Below are positions 11,366 through 22,024 of a stretch of 64,000 nucleotides of DNA, in pieces. The notes under the pieces were generated by a model. That model worked only from the letters and a program-made list of their open reading frames with translations, did not search any database and was not told where the DNA came from. Each line of letters starts with the position of its first letter. Positions within the stretch are counted from its first letter, which is position 1. This DNA is from Elgaria multicarinata webbii (Eukaryota > Chordata > Lepidosauria > Squamata > Anguidae), in NCBI RefSeq assembly GCF_023053635.1, contig NC_086178.1, positions 37,618,726-37,682,725 on the forward strand, given 5' to 3'. Made by a program: the position numbers and the translations under genes.

Positions 11366-11589
11366 AAAAATCTTAAAATCAAGGGATGATCCAATCTGAT
11401 TCAACCTTGGCATGACTAAAGCCCTCCTTAAGAGCTATCACTGTGCCAATTTTGATCTCTTTATCTTTAAAAATGAGGGTGCTGACGGCAAGGAGGGTGC
11501 ATTTTCTACATTTCTTTAAAGGTGAAAATGCCTACTCAGGAGCATTGGCGTGCAGACGACAGGTTCAGGGGGTTCAGCTGAACCCCCTA

Positions 11590-12480
11590 ATCTGCTGCCG
11601 GCGCCATGTTTGCCCCGTCCCTTCCGAGCAACTTCAGGGAGAGAGGACAAGCAAGGAGCCGCCGCTCTAGCCCAAGCTCCTCTATGGCCTGCGCACTCCG
11701 AGTCCCCCCCATATATTGTTAGCTGCTAGGGTAACGAAACCCAGAAAAACCCAGCTCGACCGATTTGGAGGAAGGAGGGAGGGAGAGAGGAGAAGAAGAA
11801 AAAAGCACCAGCAGCACCAGTACCCATTGACGGCAATGGAGAGTGGAGGAGAGCTGGCAGCAGCAACAAAGAAACAGAGGAGGACGAGATGAGCACCACG
11901 GGCGAAGGAGGTGAGGGGGAGAAGGCCGGCCAGCGGTGTGGCTTACAATCAGGGGCCTTGCTTGTCCCTGCCTGGGCCAGTCCCTTTTTTCCAGCCTTGG
12001 CGCGTCCTAGGCAATTTGGCTGCCCAGGCACACACACTCCTTTTCCAGCCAGGGCGTGTACTGAATGCAGCTTCCCTGGGGGTTGCTCCCTGCCCGGGCC
12101 CTGTATGGGCCTCGCGCCGGGCGCCTCACCTAACTCCAGCCTCAGTGCATGCTGCACACGGCTTCCCCGGAGGTTGCTCCCTGCCCTGGCCTCGAGCGCC
12201 TCATGTTTTCCTAGCCACGGTGTGTGCTACACGCGGCCTGCTGGGGATTGCTTCGTGCGGGGGCTCAAGTGCCCCACGGCTTGACGGGGTTGTTCCCTGC
12301 CCAGACCTCGCGCCCCATCTTTCTCCAGCTGCTGCAATGCCCTCCTGCCCTGGCCTCAAGTGCAAATCTTTTTTCCAGTTGCAATGTGCGTGCGTGCACG
12401 TGGCTTTATTTGGCTGCCCTGGGCTTTTTCAGAACCTGCCAGGCATCCCCTTTCTCCCACCCCCCTTCCACCTATGTAGG
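11590..12480. repeat. GC-rich degenerate tandem block inside the hAT element
   Basis: Loose repeats of roughly 70-100 bases: GGTTGCTCCCTGCCCGGGCC, GGTTGCTCCCTGCCCTGGCC, GGTTGTTCCCTGCCCAGACC, each followed by a GCGCC-x-x-CA and an AGCC-x-CxGTG segment. Open frames here have proline/alanine-rich, unstructured translations and are not credible proteins. Confidence 0.6.
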
Positions 12481-12659
12481 GAGTGACTGGGTGATCACTT
12501 ACATGCATAAAAATTTCCATTGGGTTCAGCTGTTTTCGCTAAAGTTGTTAAAGCCCAATGAACATTTTAGTTGCTTTTTTCTACACTGTTCCTAGCTCTA
12601 CAATATTTATTTTTCAAGCCATTCTTTTGGTAAACATGGTATGTGTGTATCTTGTGTCA

Positions 12660-12775
12660 CTTTAAAACAGAGCTGCAGCACAATCCTATGTATGTCTACT
12701 CAGAAGTAAGCCCCACTGAGATCAATCAAACTTACTCTGAGGTAAATGTGCACCGGATGCAGCCTGAAAATGAAG
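12660..12775. repeat. Hairpin repeat (TTACTCAGAAGTAA family)
   Basis: GCACAATCCTATGTATGTCT, ACTCAGAAGTAAGCCCCACT and the complementary half match the copy at 940-1050 and others. Confidence 0.55.
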
Positions 12776-13116
12776 AAAGGATGAAGAAAGGACAGGAGAA
12801 AATAGAAATAGAATTAGAAATAGAATTGTAGAAATAGAATAGCAAGGTAACTGTGGGATATTTAACCATATTTAAAGACAATAAGTACAGCAAAATTAGT
12901 GCCCCTCTACTTCAGTCCCAATCAAATAATTACAACAGTGAACCAGCCAGGTCTTCCATAGGAAAACTCTGTACCAGGTGATAGTTATTTTTAAATTTTA
13001 ATTAAAAATATATTATCCTTTCCTATAACAAAATGGTGCTTACTCCTAAGTAAGTGTGTCCCACTGAAGAAGGAAATCCTATTTGATTCCTGTATTCCTG
13101 TTAGTGTGACATAAGT

Positions 13117-13245
13117 TAAAGGCACAATTTTATGCATGTTTAGACAGAAAAAAGTCCTCCAACTCCTCTGGCATGGCTGGCTGGGGTATGCTGAGAATTG
13201 TAGGACTTCTTTTCTTTCTAAATATGCACAGGCTTGCACCTTAAA
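13117..13245. repeat. 130-bp hairpin MITE (CAATCCTATGCATGTTTAGA family)
   Basis: A near-palindrome: TTATGCATGTTTAGACAGAA, AGTCCTCCAACTC, GGCTGGCTGGGG, then the complement back. Other copies: 6168-6235 (half), 38753-38880, 40030-40170, 44677-44780 (partial) and 53330-53445. Confidence 0.8.
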
Positions 13246-14093
13246 TGAGTTTAAAATGTGAAACTCCTCACATGTGTTGAATCATATATATTCTATTGCT
13301 CTAGTATCAGAATGTAGCAGCTGTCAGTGTGGAAGATATATCTGCCATTTGAACTGAAGCAATGCATTTTAAGACATAAAGGGGTCTATAAGACTATTAC
13401 ATATGGTTTCTAAAATTGCTGAACACCATTGTAAGCTACTACCTGATTATGCAGAGAGAGATGCCCAGGCAATTACTATACTTTGCCATTATAGGCAGCG
13501 TGGCTCCTGGCAAGGGGAGGAGTGGGTGGACTGGCTGTTGACATGTTCAGTGGAGTGCCATAGGCCTTCTTTACTTGTTGCTTCTTCCAAGCTGCCCAGG
13601 CCCCTTATCTGGGTCAAGGGGGCAGAAATGGCACTGCAGCAAAAAGGGATATGAGCACCAATGTTTGGACTGGGGCAAAATAATACAGTATGTGGGTATG
13701 TGGTGTGGTTTGGCTTGAATTGCTTGTGTCTGGATTTCCTTTCTGGACTGTACTTGCTGGTTACATGACCCACAAGGCCAGGTTGTGGTATAGTCTTCTT
13801 CTTCTTTTGTGTTCAAAAGCCATAAAGTATCCTGTGAGATCTGGAAGACTCACAACTTTATTATGGCATATGTTGTCCACTGGCCTCAAGTGACAAAATG
13901 ACTTTACTGGCTTTGCACTGTGAGTTTGGGGGTGGGGTGGGGGGTCATGTCATTTGCTATTCCGCTTTGGGCAGCAAAATGTCTTGGGCCAGCCCTGGCA
14001 AGAGCTGGCTATAATTTAGATGCTGAACAACATGCATTGGGTTTCCTAGGTGTACAGGGCCCAGGTGTCTCAGGCAGGGTTTACACTACTGTT

Positions 14094-14468
14094 TTCATAG
14101 AATCATAGAATAATAGAGTTGGAAGAGGTCTATAAGGCCATCAAGTCCAACCCCCTGCTCAATGCAGGAATCCACCTTAAAACATCTCTGACAGGTGGTT
14201 GTCCAGCTGCTTCTTGAATGCCTCTAGTGTGGGAGAGCCCACAACCTTCCTAGGTAACTGGTTCTATTGTCATACTGCTCTAACAGTCAGGAGGTTTTTC
14301 CTGATGTCCAGCCGGAATCTGACTTCCTGTAACTTGAGCCCATTATTCCGTGTCCTGCACTCTGGGATGATCGAGAAGAGATCCTGGCCCTCCTGTGTGT
14401 GTCAATCTTTCAAGTATTTGAGGAGTGTTATCATGTCTCCCCTCAGGCTTCTCCTCAAGGCTAAACAT
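14094..14468 (-). mobile_element. CR1 LINE 3' end
   Basis: Starts with ATAGAATCATAGAATAATAG, the complement of the classic CR1 octamer tail, then GAGTTGGAAGAGGTC and the usual CR1 3' region up to CTCAAGGCTAAACA. It is 5'-truncated, as CR1 copies almost always are. It lies within the 3.8-kb hAT element, so it inserted there later or was part of it. Confidence 0.92.
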
Positions 14469-15340
14469 TACCTCTGTTTCTTCTCCCCTCTGGGACACTC
14501 ATACCTCTCCTGTCTGCACCCTCTCTCCCTCTTCTACCCCACACATAGGGGCATTTCTCTCTCTTCTTTCCCCAGGGCTCCCCCTACGCCAATCCTCTTC
14601 TTCTGCCCTTATTTTATTTAGAGTATTTTTATTTAGAGTATTTTTATCCCGCACCTCAGCCTAAAAGGCTCCCGGAGCGGCTTACAATTGATCAGTAAAG
14701 AAGACTGATGTGCCCTTGTGACGGTTTCCCATCCTCTCTTTCCTCCTTCATCTCCTGTCTTCTGCCAATAGCCCTTTCACGGCCTTCCAGAGACGTCCCT
14801 AGTTCCAGATCTCCTACACTCCCCCAAGTTCTCCAAATCTTGCCAGCTAGCCCTCTCTTACGCTAGGCTCGCAGCCACCACTCGTCCTCACTATATTCAC
14901 CCCAGAAGTCTATCTCCTGGACCTCATTCCAAATTCTTTGCTCAGCAGCACACAGGGCAATCTTTTAAAATCATTATTAGGGCATTTGATGTATGGTGTA
15001 TTCTATGTATGGTGCTGGAACTTAAGATGACACTCATTATTGTTAATGTGATAGAATCTGTTTTAAATGTGAATCTGTTTTAGTAAGTTTGGATTAGGTC
15101 ATTATCTGATTAAATTTAAAGATGGTGAAAATTGACTGTATCTTTATATATGCCTGGTTATCACTACAGCAAAAAAATAGTATTCAGAGTCTCCATTTTA
15201 AAATGTGTATTTTTAAAGTACAGATTACTTGTTAATTAAAAAAATACAGTTTACTTCAGTTTTTGTTTATTTTGTTTGTTTGATGAATGAAAAAAAGTCC
15301 TTTATTACTGTATATTTAATCAATGTTTACCTTAAAAAAA
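14469..15340. other. Filler inside the hAT element
   Basis: A CT-rich stretch followed by A/T-rich sequence; one LINE tail piece near 14620-14690 (GAGTATTTTTATCCCGCACC ... GGCTTACAAT). No gene seen. Confidence 0.45.
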
Positions 15341-15404
15341 ATATCCCTGGCTGAACCCCCTAATGAAATGTGCTGTGCACGCCTATGCTCAGGAGTAAGA
15401 AAAC

Positions 15405-15745
15405 AGAGTTAAATGGGACTGCTCTCCTTCCCCCTTCATGGTTGAGTGGAGAACCACTCCACCCTCCTCTTTTGTTAGCGAGACTGCCCTTAGACACACA
15501 CACTCAATAAAGAACGGGATGGTCGATAAAACGCAACCACAGAAATACACAGGAGGGAGGAGATAATTTATTTCGCAGAGAGGGAAAATAATCCAGACTT
15601 TCTGTGCTCCCAAAAGAAATGAAACATGGAGGGTAAGAGCTGAAATGAGTGCAGGTTGTGGACAACGTCATGTGAGTACCGGGCTGCAAAACTGCATACC
15701 AGGCATGGGGAGTGTGCGATAAATTGCTGGTGTGATGGAGCTTTT
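15405..15745. mobile_element. MITE family A copy
   Basis: Matches 640-928 in order (TTGTTAGCGAGACTGCCCTT, ACACAGGAGGGAGG, ATGGAGGGTAAGAGC, GGTGTGATGGAGC). Confidence 0.55.
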
Positions 15746-15959
15746 AGTGTACTGTCAGACCATTTCCATTTCTAATATATATTAATGCACTGTACAGTAC
15801 ATCTCTGAGAAATGCATCCATTTGCAGTAACATTTTTAAAGCCTCCTTAAAACAACAGATCATCTCTATAATGCAACGAAAGCAAAATTTGAGACACATT
15901 GAACTTAAGGTTGGAAAAATTAGTAACCAAGAGAAACTAGAATTGAAAGATTTGTCCAT

Positions 15960-16130
15960 CATTAGAGTAAATTCCATTGAACGCAATGGGGTTTACTTCT
16001 GAGTAGATATGTGTAGGATTGCAAGATGACGTTGTTATACAGGTTATGGCTGCAATTCTTAATGCACTTACACATTTATTAGAGAGTTAGATCCATTGAT
16101 CACCATGGGACTTACTTGTGAGTAAATATA
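15960..16130. repeat. Two hairpin repeats (TTACTTCTGAGTA family)
   Basis: Two adjacent copies of the ACTTACTTGTGAGTAAATAT-type repeat, 15965-16022 and 16045-16130, followed by a short (GT)n. Confidence 0.5.
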
Positions 16131-16611
16131 CATTATATGTGTATATGTGTGTGTGTGTGCATAATATGCGCATGCACACATACATGCTTGTCTGGCTATT
16201 AGAACATCATTCAACACTAGGAGCTCAATTCCAGTGGTCATACTAAAGATGTCCAAACTGACTACAGGCCTTTTCTCTGAAAATAGCAGAAGCTTATGAA
16301 GGCAGAGGTAACAGCCTCGGGTCACATTCACAGGTTGAGGCAGTACATTTTTAACTGCATAAGTCTCATTAGTGTTAATGGGATTTGGATGGCTAAAAGA
16401 CAGTGTATTAAGAATGTAGCTGCTGGTTTCCAAAGTAAGAGTAACTTAAAGAAAGCCAGTTAAGTTATTCCCCTTTAGGTCAAAAGAGAAAAGCAAGATT
16501 GTAGAGTATTTTTCTTTTAAGTTGGGGGGGGGGCAGTAAAGGGAGCAAAAGTTTTGAGGAAATGGGAGCGAAGAAATTGACACGTAGTCAAAGATGGAAT
16601 AAAATCATTTG

Positions 16612-16800
16612 GGTGCCGGCTAGAGCTCCGTGGTAGAGCCCATGTTCTGTATGCAGAAGGTCCCAGGTTCAATCCCTGACGTCTCCAACTGAAAAGTAAT
16701 AGCTAATGGCAAAGGTTTGAGATATTGGGGCCTGCCTTCAAAGCCCCATGGTGGCTATGAATTGGTTATATGATGCAGCTGCTGATTCATAGCCACTGTA
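16612..16800 (+). mobile_element. tRNA-derived SINE, family 1
   Basis: The head has RNA polymerase III boxes: A box near CTAGAGCTCCGTGGTAGAGC and B box GGTTCAATCCC. After it comes a TCCAACTGAAAAGTAATAGC body. Minus-strand copies of the family are at 34490-34605 and 58285-58440. Confidence 0.85.
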
Positions 16801-17184
16801 GGGCTTTTCCCTGAAGCTGCTTTGAAAAGAAGTAGGGGACTTACCCGAACCTTTTCCTTAGAAGCGAGGTCATCATGGCTCTTCTGTTATGTGACTTTGC
16901 TCTGGAGTTGATCTGGGGGGGCATTCTGGGGTGGATGGCAACCCTGATTGGTTGCTGGATGCCAGGAAGAGCACAGGGGTGTGTGTGTGTGCAGTACCCA
17001 GAAACCCCACGCTCCCTGCTGGCATGGGGATTACCCACCCCCACCCTGCAGCAGTGATAACGTGGGATTTCAGCAAGGAGCAGTGAAACAGAGCCATGAA
17101 GGGCCCTGGAGAGCCACAGTCAACCAAAGGAAATAGTGCAGGGCTGGATAGACCGGTAAGGCTACTACATATGTTTATTATTAT

Positions 17185-17530
17185 TATGAGCCCCCTCCCT
17201 CCTGCTACCAACTGTCACTGCAGAGGCCACCAGTGAGGGAGGAAGCAGCAGCCAGGCACCTCTCCACCATGCCTGGGTCCAGCTCCAGCTGAGAGCCCCC
17301 TCCCTCCTGCTGTCAACTGTAACTGCGCAATTAAGATTGTAGTGCCTGAATTTGCTTTCCTTTCCCCCCTCCTCCTCCTCCCTCCCAATCCTCTTTCCTT
17401 TTGTGTCATGTCTTTTAGATTGTAAGCCTGTGGGCAGGGACTGTCAAGAAATACTTTTGTAAGCCGCCGTGAGAGCCTTTTTTGGCTGAATGGCGGCATA
17501 AAAATCCTTAAATAAATAAATAAATAAATA
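17185..17530 (+). mobile_element. LINE 3' tail with (AAAT)n and a tandem duplication
   Basis: 17345-17530 reads TAGATTGTAAGCCTGTGGGC ... AAGCCGCCGTGAGAGCC and ends in (AAAT)n, the 3' tail of a CR1/L2-type LINE. The opposite-strand twin is 37385-37550. Just before it a unit of about 105 bases is repeated (GAGCCCCCTCCCTCCTGCT at 17190 and 17293). Confidence 0.65.
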
Positions 17531-17814
17531 TTAGGGTGTCAACTGATCATGTATTGAAAGTTATCAAATTTAACTGCAAAAACAAACATTTAAAGCTCAC
17601 CCAACTAAATAACTAGGCTACTACCTAACAGAGATGTTTTGATTCTTATGTTTGATTTTTGTCCTTCTAAAAATTGAAAAGTCACCTAGTCCTATACACT
17701 TTGGCTGGCTTTGGTTCATTAAACTGCAGGCAAATAGATAAAAACACAGAGACATATATATTGGATAGGTGTGTGTATGTGTACATACATACACAGACAC
17801 CCATATATACACAC

Positions 17815-17960
17815 TGGGCCTGTTCAGACATCATGCTGTGTCATGGTTAGGCCACTAACCTTTTTGCAGCAAATGGTTAGTGAGCATGTTTAAATCATGG
17901 TTATGTACTAGCCACCATGGTTAGGAATGGTTCACACAACATGCTAAGTCATGATTCACA
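17815..17960. repeat. GGTTA-type hairpin MITE
   Basis: GGGCCTGTTCAGACATCATG with the complementary TTCACACAACATGCTAAG around CATGGTTAGG motifs; same family as 7480-8110. Confidence 0.5.
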
Positions 17961-18169
17961 CAAATCAAATAGCTCCACTTATATTATCCCGTATCAAAAT
18001 GATGCACAATAAAGCAGGAGCCATCTTCATGGTGCCAGGTGGGCACCACCTCCCTCTTCAACCCTGCGCTTTACCTCTCCTGGGGTGGCATCAGGTAATC
18101 CCAACGTTGAGGTGGGAGTGCAGGGGTTCTGGGCAGCCGTCTGGGTCCTGGAGCCTCATTGAACAGAGA

Positions 18170-18735
18170 GAGACTTACTTCTGAGTAAACAGACGACCTC
18201 AGAAGTAAGCATAGGGTTGCAGAACACTTCTTTCCAGTTTGCGGTTTTAGAATTTTTTAAAAAAGCTTCTGAGTGATCACACTATTAAAAGTCAGTTCTA
18301 AATGTGTCTGCTCAGAAGTAAGGGGGATCTACACTACTGCTTTAAAGCACTTTATAACAGTTTTGACAACTGTTGGGGCCCAGGACACACTGCATGTACA
18401 GGTTTCAAAAGGTTTTCAAAGCGCTTTAAAAGCAGTAGTGTAGATCCCCCCTGTTCAATGCAGTTTCCTCAAAGGTAAGCATGCATGGGATTTTAGTATG
18501 ACTTGGATATAAATGCAGTTGAAATCAATGGTATTTCCTCTTGAGTAAGGGAACAGCAGATCTCTATTTTATGACTTGGAGATGCACAGCTTTGCATGAT
18601 CAAAGTAAAGGAAAATAGATCCTTCACAAATGCCAACAGGTGGACTTTTGCATTGGTGGACTATCAGGAAAAGGGTTTAAGGGGGGAATTAAAAAGTTCC
18701 TAAACAAATCAAGGGATGAACCAATCTGATTGGCA
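18170..18735. repeat. Dispersed repeat, paralogue of 49795-50180, with nested MITE
   Basis: Runs in parallel with 49795-50180 over nearly all its length (GACCTCAGAAGTAAGCATAG, ACTTCTTTCCAGTTTGC, AAAGCTTCTGAGT, TAGTATGACTTGGATATAAA). Only this copy carries the MITE at 18322-18450. Confidence 0.75.
18322..18450. mobile_element. MITE family B (GGGGGATCTACACTACTGC ends)
   Basis: Inverted ends GGGGGATCTACACTACTGCT and its complement, with a TTTTGACAACTG centre. A sister copy is 30411-30551. The paralogous repeat at 49795-50180 lacks it, so this is a real insertion. Confidence 0.8.
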
Positions 18736-20514
18736 AGCTGCAGATTAAAACAGTCCAGCTAAGCAGGCAGGTAGTCCCGCAAGCAGAGCTTGGAAAGGCG
18801 AGAAGTCACTCTTGCCAGCAGGTAAGCCACAGATTGAGGCAGAGCGCTCAGTGATTCTTGTGGCTCAGTCAGCCCCACACTACCAGAAGATCTGAGATGC
18901 AAGTATAAAGCAACATAGTAGTGTATTATTGTGTATAGCCTGATCCTATGCACAATCAGGTGTGCCTAAGTCCATATCTACATCTTTATATCTATCTCGG
19001 ACAAATGCAATTATATGGTCAATGTCTCATCTTTTGCAAAGTGGTTGTTTTTATAAAGCATGCCCCACTGTAAATACTAGGCTGACTCAATTTACTAACA
19101 CAAAAGGTGCCCAGAACACAGAAGAGGTTTTGCAGAAATACAAGGCACCTGGAATTAAAATTTGTCTTATTCATGCGGCCGGGGTGGGTGGGGGAGTGGA
19201 TGTCCTGCCGAGTGGATTGTCCTGCTAATGTCCTGGCTAAAACTCTGTGGTATTTCAGCTCAGAGAATTGGGGTGGAGTCGGTTGGTCACAATGCAGATC
19301 TCCCTACGGGTTCCACTAGCATAGGGGAAATGTGATTTGAAATCTGTCTACCTTTTCCCACAGCTCTTTACAAAACAAACTCAATGAGTCTCCTAAACCA
19401 AACAGAGATGCAAATCTGTGTGTTCGTCCTTTATTTGCCATGGCACAAGAACTGTTGAACAGGGGGGGAAAAACAAGTTGAATTTAGCCCTATCAGCTGT
19501 TTTGTAGAGCTCACTCCTTCCTTTCTTCACAGGGTGCCGCTGACTACTTTGTTCTCCATTCCAGCTGTTCCGTTTTTCCTTCAGTAGTGGCCTTAACAGA
19601 CCTTGGAGGAATGTAACACTGGACCACAGGAAGCTGTCCAATGTGCTTGGATTCAAAGATTTATTTCCCCCTCTTCATGACTTATTTTTGCCATAGACTG
19701 TATAAGAGCATAGCAGAAATTGAGTCTGTCCTTCGCCTTTCATTTCAAAGACGGCAACTTGATATAATTTGTCTTTTGTCTGCCAATGGAAAGAGTGACA
19801 TTTCCTCTTCTCTTATCCCTGGCAAATTCCCCCCATTGCAATTAGTACCCGCACAATTAAAGAAGCAGGATGATGATTTAAAAAAAACAAGATTAAATCT
19901 TTGGATGTTCTTTGCTTCTCACTACGCCTTGCAAAATCGAACAAGTTGTAGTTCTGCTTGTGTGTTTACGTGTTCGTTATTTTTGTAGAGACTGCTCACC
20001 AGGAGGTGAGAAAGAAATCTCTTTAAAAAAGAATGTGCACAGTTCTCGTTCACACTAAATGCAGCCTGATGCATGGAAGGTGTGAACTCCCAACTCTGAC
20101 TGTTTCCATCTCAATGATGGAAGCTGAAAGTTTCTATGTTGTTTAACAAGAAAATGCTGGCTGCATCTGCAAATGGCACTAACTCCAGAAGGACCACACC
20201 ATGACGAAATGTACCTGGACGCTTCCAGACAAGGCTTTTATTGCACAATCGACTTGCCTAATTCACACAATTTTAGGAGGGAGGGGGTCCAGATGATGTT
20301 ATCTTCCATTTATACCCTCTCAGTTTTTCACACTGTTCTTCTGTCTTTTTCTCACCACAAAACAAAACAATCAAAGAAAAACTTGTTAAGGAAGGAAATA
20401 TGGAATAGTTGACATGATGCCGTTTTTGTTTGTTTTTTGTAGTACTAGGAGCTATCGATTAGGGAGGTGTGGATTTGTTTAAATCTGTCCTTCTCTGTTT
20501 TACAGATTGTCAGG

Positions 20515-20857
20515 TGATTTCATTCCTTCCATTGCTCAGTGATTGAATATATCCCTCCCTTATTTGGGAAATCTCTCTCTCCCTGCGAAAGAGACATTGT
20601 TTCTCCTGCCTCTTTCACAGGGAGGGGAGAAATTCAGAGAATTTTTCTCCTTGGGGAGAGGGGCCACGGTTTCCACAAACCTTTTCTAAGTGTAGCTGGT
20701 TGCTGAGGGGCCTTCTTCCTATTTTTTTAGTTTTCAGTTTTTATTTTTAAAAAACCCTTCCCTTGGCATTTGGAGGATCCCAGTCTATTGGAGACCATGT
20801 GACCTCACCCATTCAGGAAGAACTGCTGGGCTCCTGAAAATGCTGGAGGTGTTTTGA

Positions 20858-20912
<55 letters not shown>

Positions 20913-21090
20913 GACCCCCCTCAGCAACTGGCTACATTTAAAAAGGTACGTGGAAACCCTGTCCCTCTCCCCAAGGAGAAAAATTCTATGAAATTCTCAC
21001 CTCTCCCAGCCTCTTTCATCCGAGTTTTTGTTTTCCCCTTCACCCCCCATGAAATGCCAGCAATGGAAGTCATTTTTTTTGTCCCAGCAC
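20515..21090. repeat. Large imperfect palindrome with a GAAA microsatellite near its centre
   Basis: Left arm 20515-20725 and right arm 20905-21090 are reverse complements by eye (TTTTTCTCCTTGGGGAGAGG, TGTAGCTGGTTGCTGAGGGG, TTCCATTGCT). The loop holds (GAAA)n at 20856-20911. A (CTAT)n run follows at 21093-21134. Confidence 0.7.
20856..20911. repeat. (GAAA)n microsatellite
   Basis: About 14 uninterrupted units. Confidence 0.97.
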
Positions 21091-21092
21091 TA

Positions 21093-21134
<42 letters not shown>
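21093..21134. repeat. (CTAT)n microsatellite
   Basis: About ten uninterrupted units. Confidence 0.97.
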
Positions 21135-21578
21135 ATAGATGTATGAGAATTTAGTTCCTGTTTGCAAATGTGCATTTATGCTAATGGGCAAAAGTGCAAG
21201 TCTGCCCTTGCCCAAAAGTAAAAAAAAAAAAAAAGAAAGTCTGCAAGTCTGCAGAAGCTGTGTGACTCAGAAAAGCCAGTGCATTGCAGAATCCCCAGGT
21301 ATGATCACAGAAATCTGAACTCATTTGAATTCATTGAGGTTTTCTTCGACATCCTACCATTGATCTGAAAGCACCCCAGACAAAGCTTTTAATGTGCAAT
21401 TGCCATGCCTCAATTTATGGAGGTTACAGATGGTGCCCTCATTCAATTGTAATTCTCTGGTGCTTTTTCACTACTTCTTCCATCTTTTTTCTTGCCACAG
21501 GTAATACATTAAGGAAGGAAAGGGAAGAATAGCAGCGCACTTTCTTTGCAGGGTAATGTGGGATTGAAGCAATGGGAT

Positions 21579-21925
21579 TCTGTAAATCCCATTGATTTTT
21601 TCCTGAGAATGCTCACTCTAGTGTAGTCTATTTCTCAATCAGATTTATTCAGACAACCTCACCTAGTCAATTTCGCGATCTGTCTAGAAAATTTGCCAAC
21701 TTTATTTGCCCTACTTTTCCCCTGGGGAAGATGAATGACACTCCTTTCTCTAGTGTTTGCTGTGCATTTTCAGTTTCAGAATCAACAAATAAGTAGGGCA
21801 AATAAAGTTGGCAAATTTTCTAGACAGATCGTGAAATTCACTAGGTCAGGTTGTCTGATTAGATCTGATTGGGAAATAGACTACATTAGAATGAGCATTC
21901 TCTTGAAAAATCAATGGGAACAAGC
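21579..21925. repeat. Inverted repeat with ~135-bp arms
   Basis: Arms 21579-21715 and about 21787-21925 are close reverse complements (GATCTGTCTAGAAAATTTGC, CAACTTTATTTGCCCTACTT), about 70 bases apart. Likely a MITE; ends near TCCCATTGATTTTT. Confidence 0.75.
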
Positions 21926-22024
21926 AGAGAAAATCAAGCACAACTTTATAGTCAGTGATGAAACTGACTTGACTGATTTGCATGATTGTGGAAATGTACT
22001 CCTTGCGGCTGCCACCACCTGAAG

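Larger units (their letters stand above)
11543..15387. mobile_element. 3.8-kb hAT-type element with perfect 8-bp target duplications
   Basis: CTCAGGAG lies at 11535-11542 and again at 15388-15395. The element begins CATTGGCGTGCAG and ends TGTGCACGCCTATG (inverted CATAGGCGTGCACA). Just inside both ends is GCTGAACCCCCTAAT in the same orientation. An 8-bp duplication with short inverted ends fits hAT. The interior holds a GC-rich block, a hairpin MITE (13117-13245), a CR1 copy (14094-14468) and old filler; I see no transposase, so it is non-autonomous or decayed. Confidence 0.8.

Noticed and set aside
11726-12486. Proline/alanine-rich open frames on both strands
   Set aside because: GC-rich tandem repeat inside a transposon; frames open on both strands with no family resemblance.
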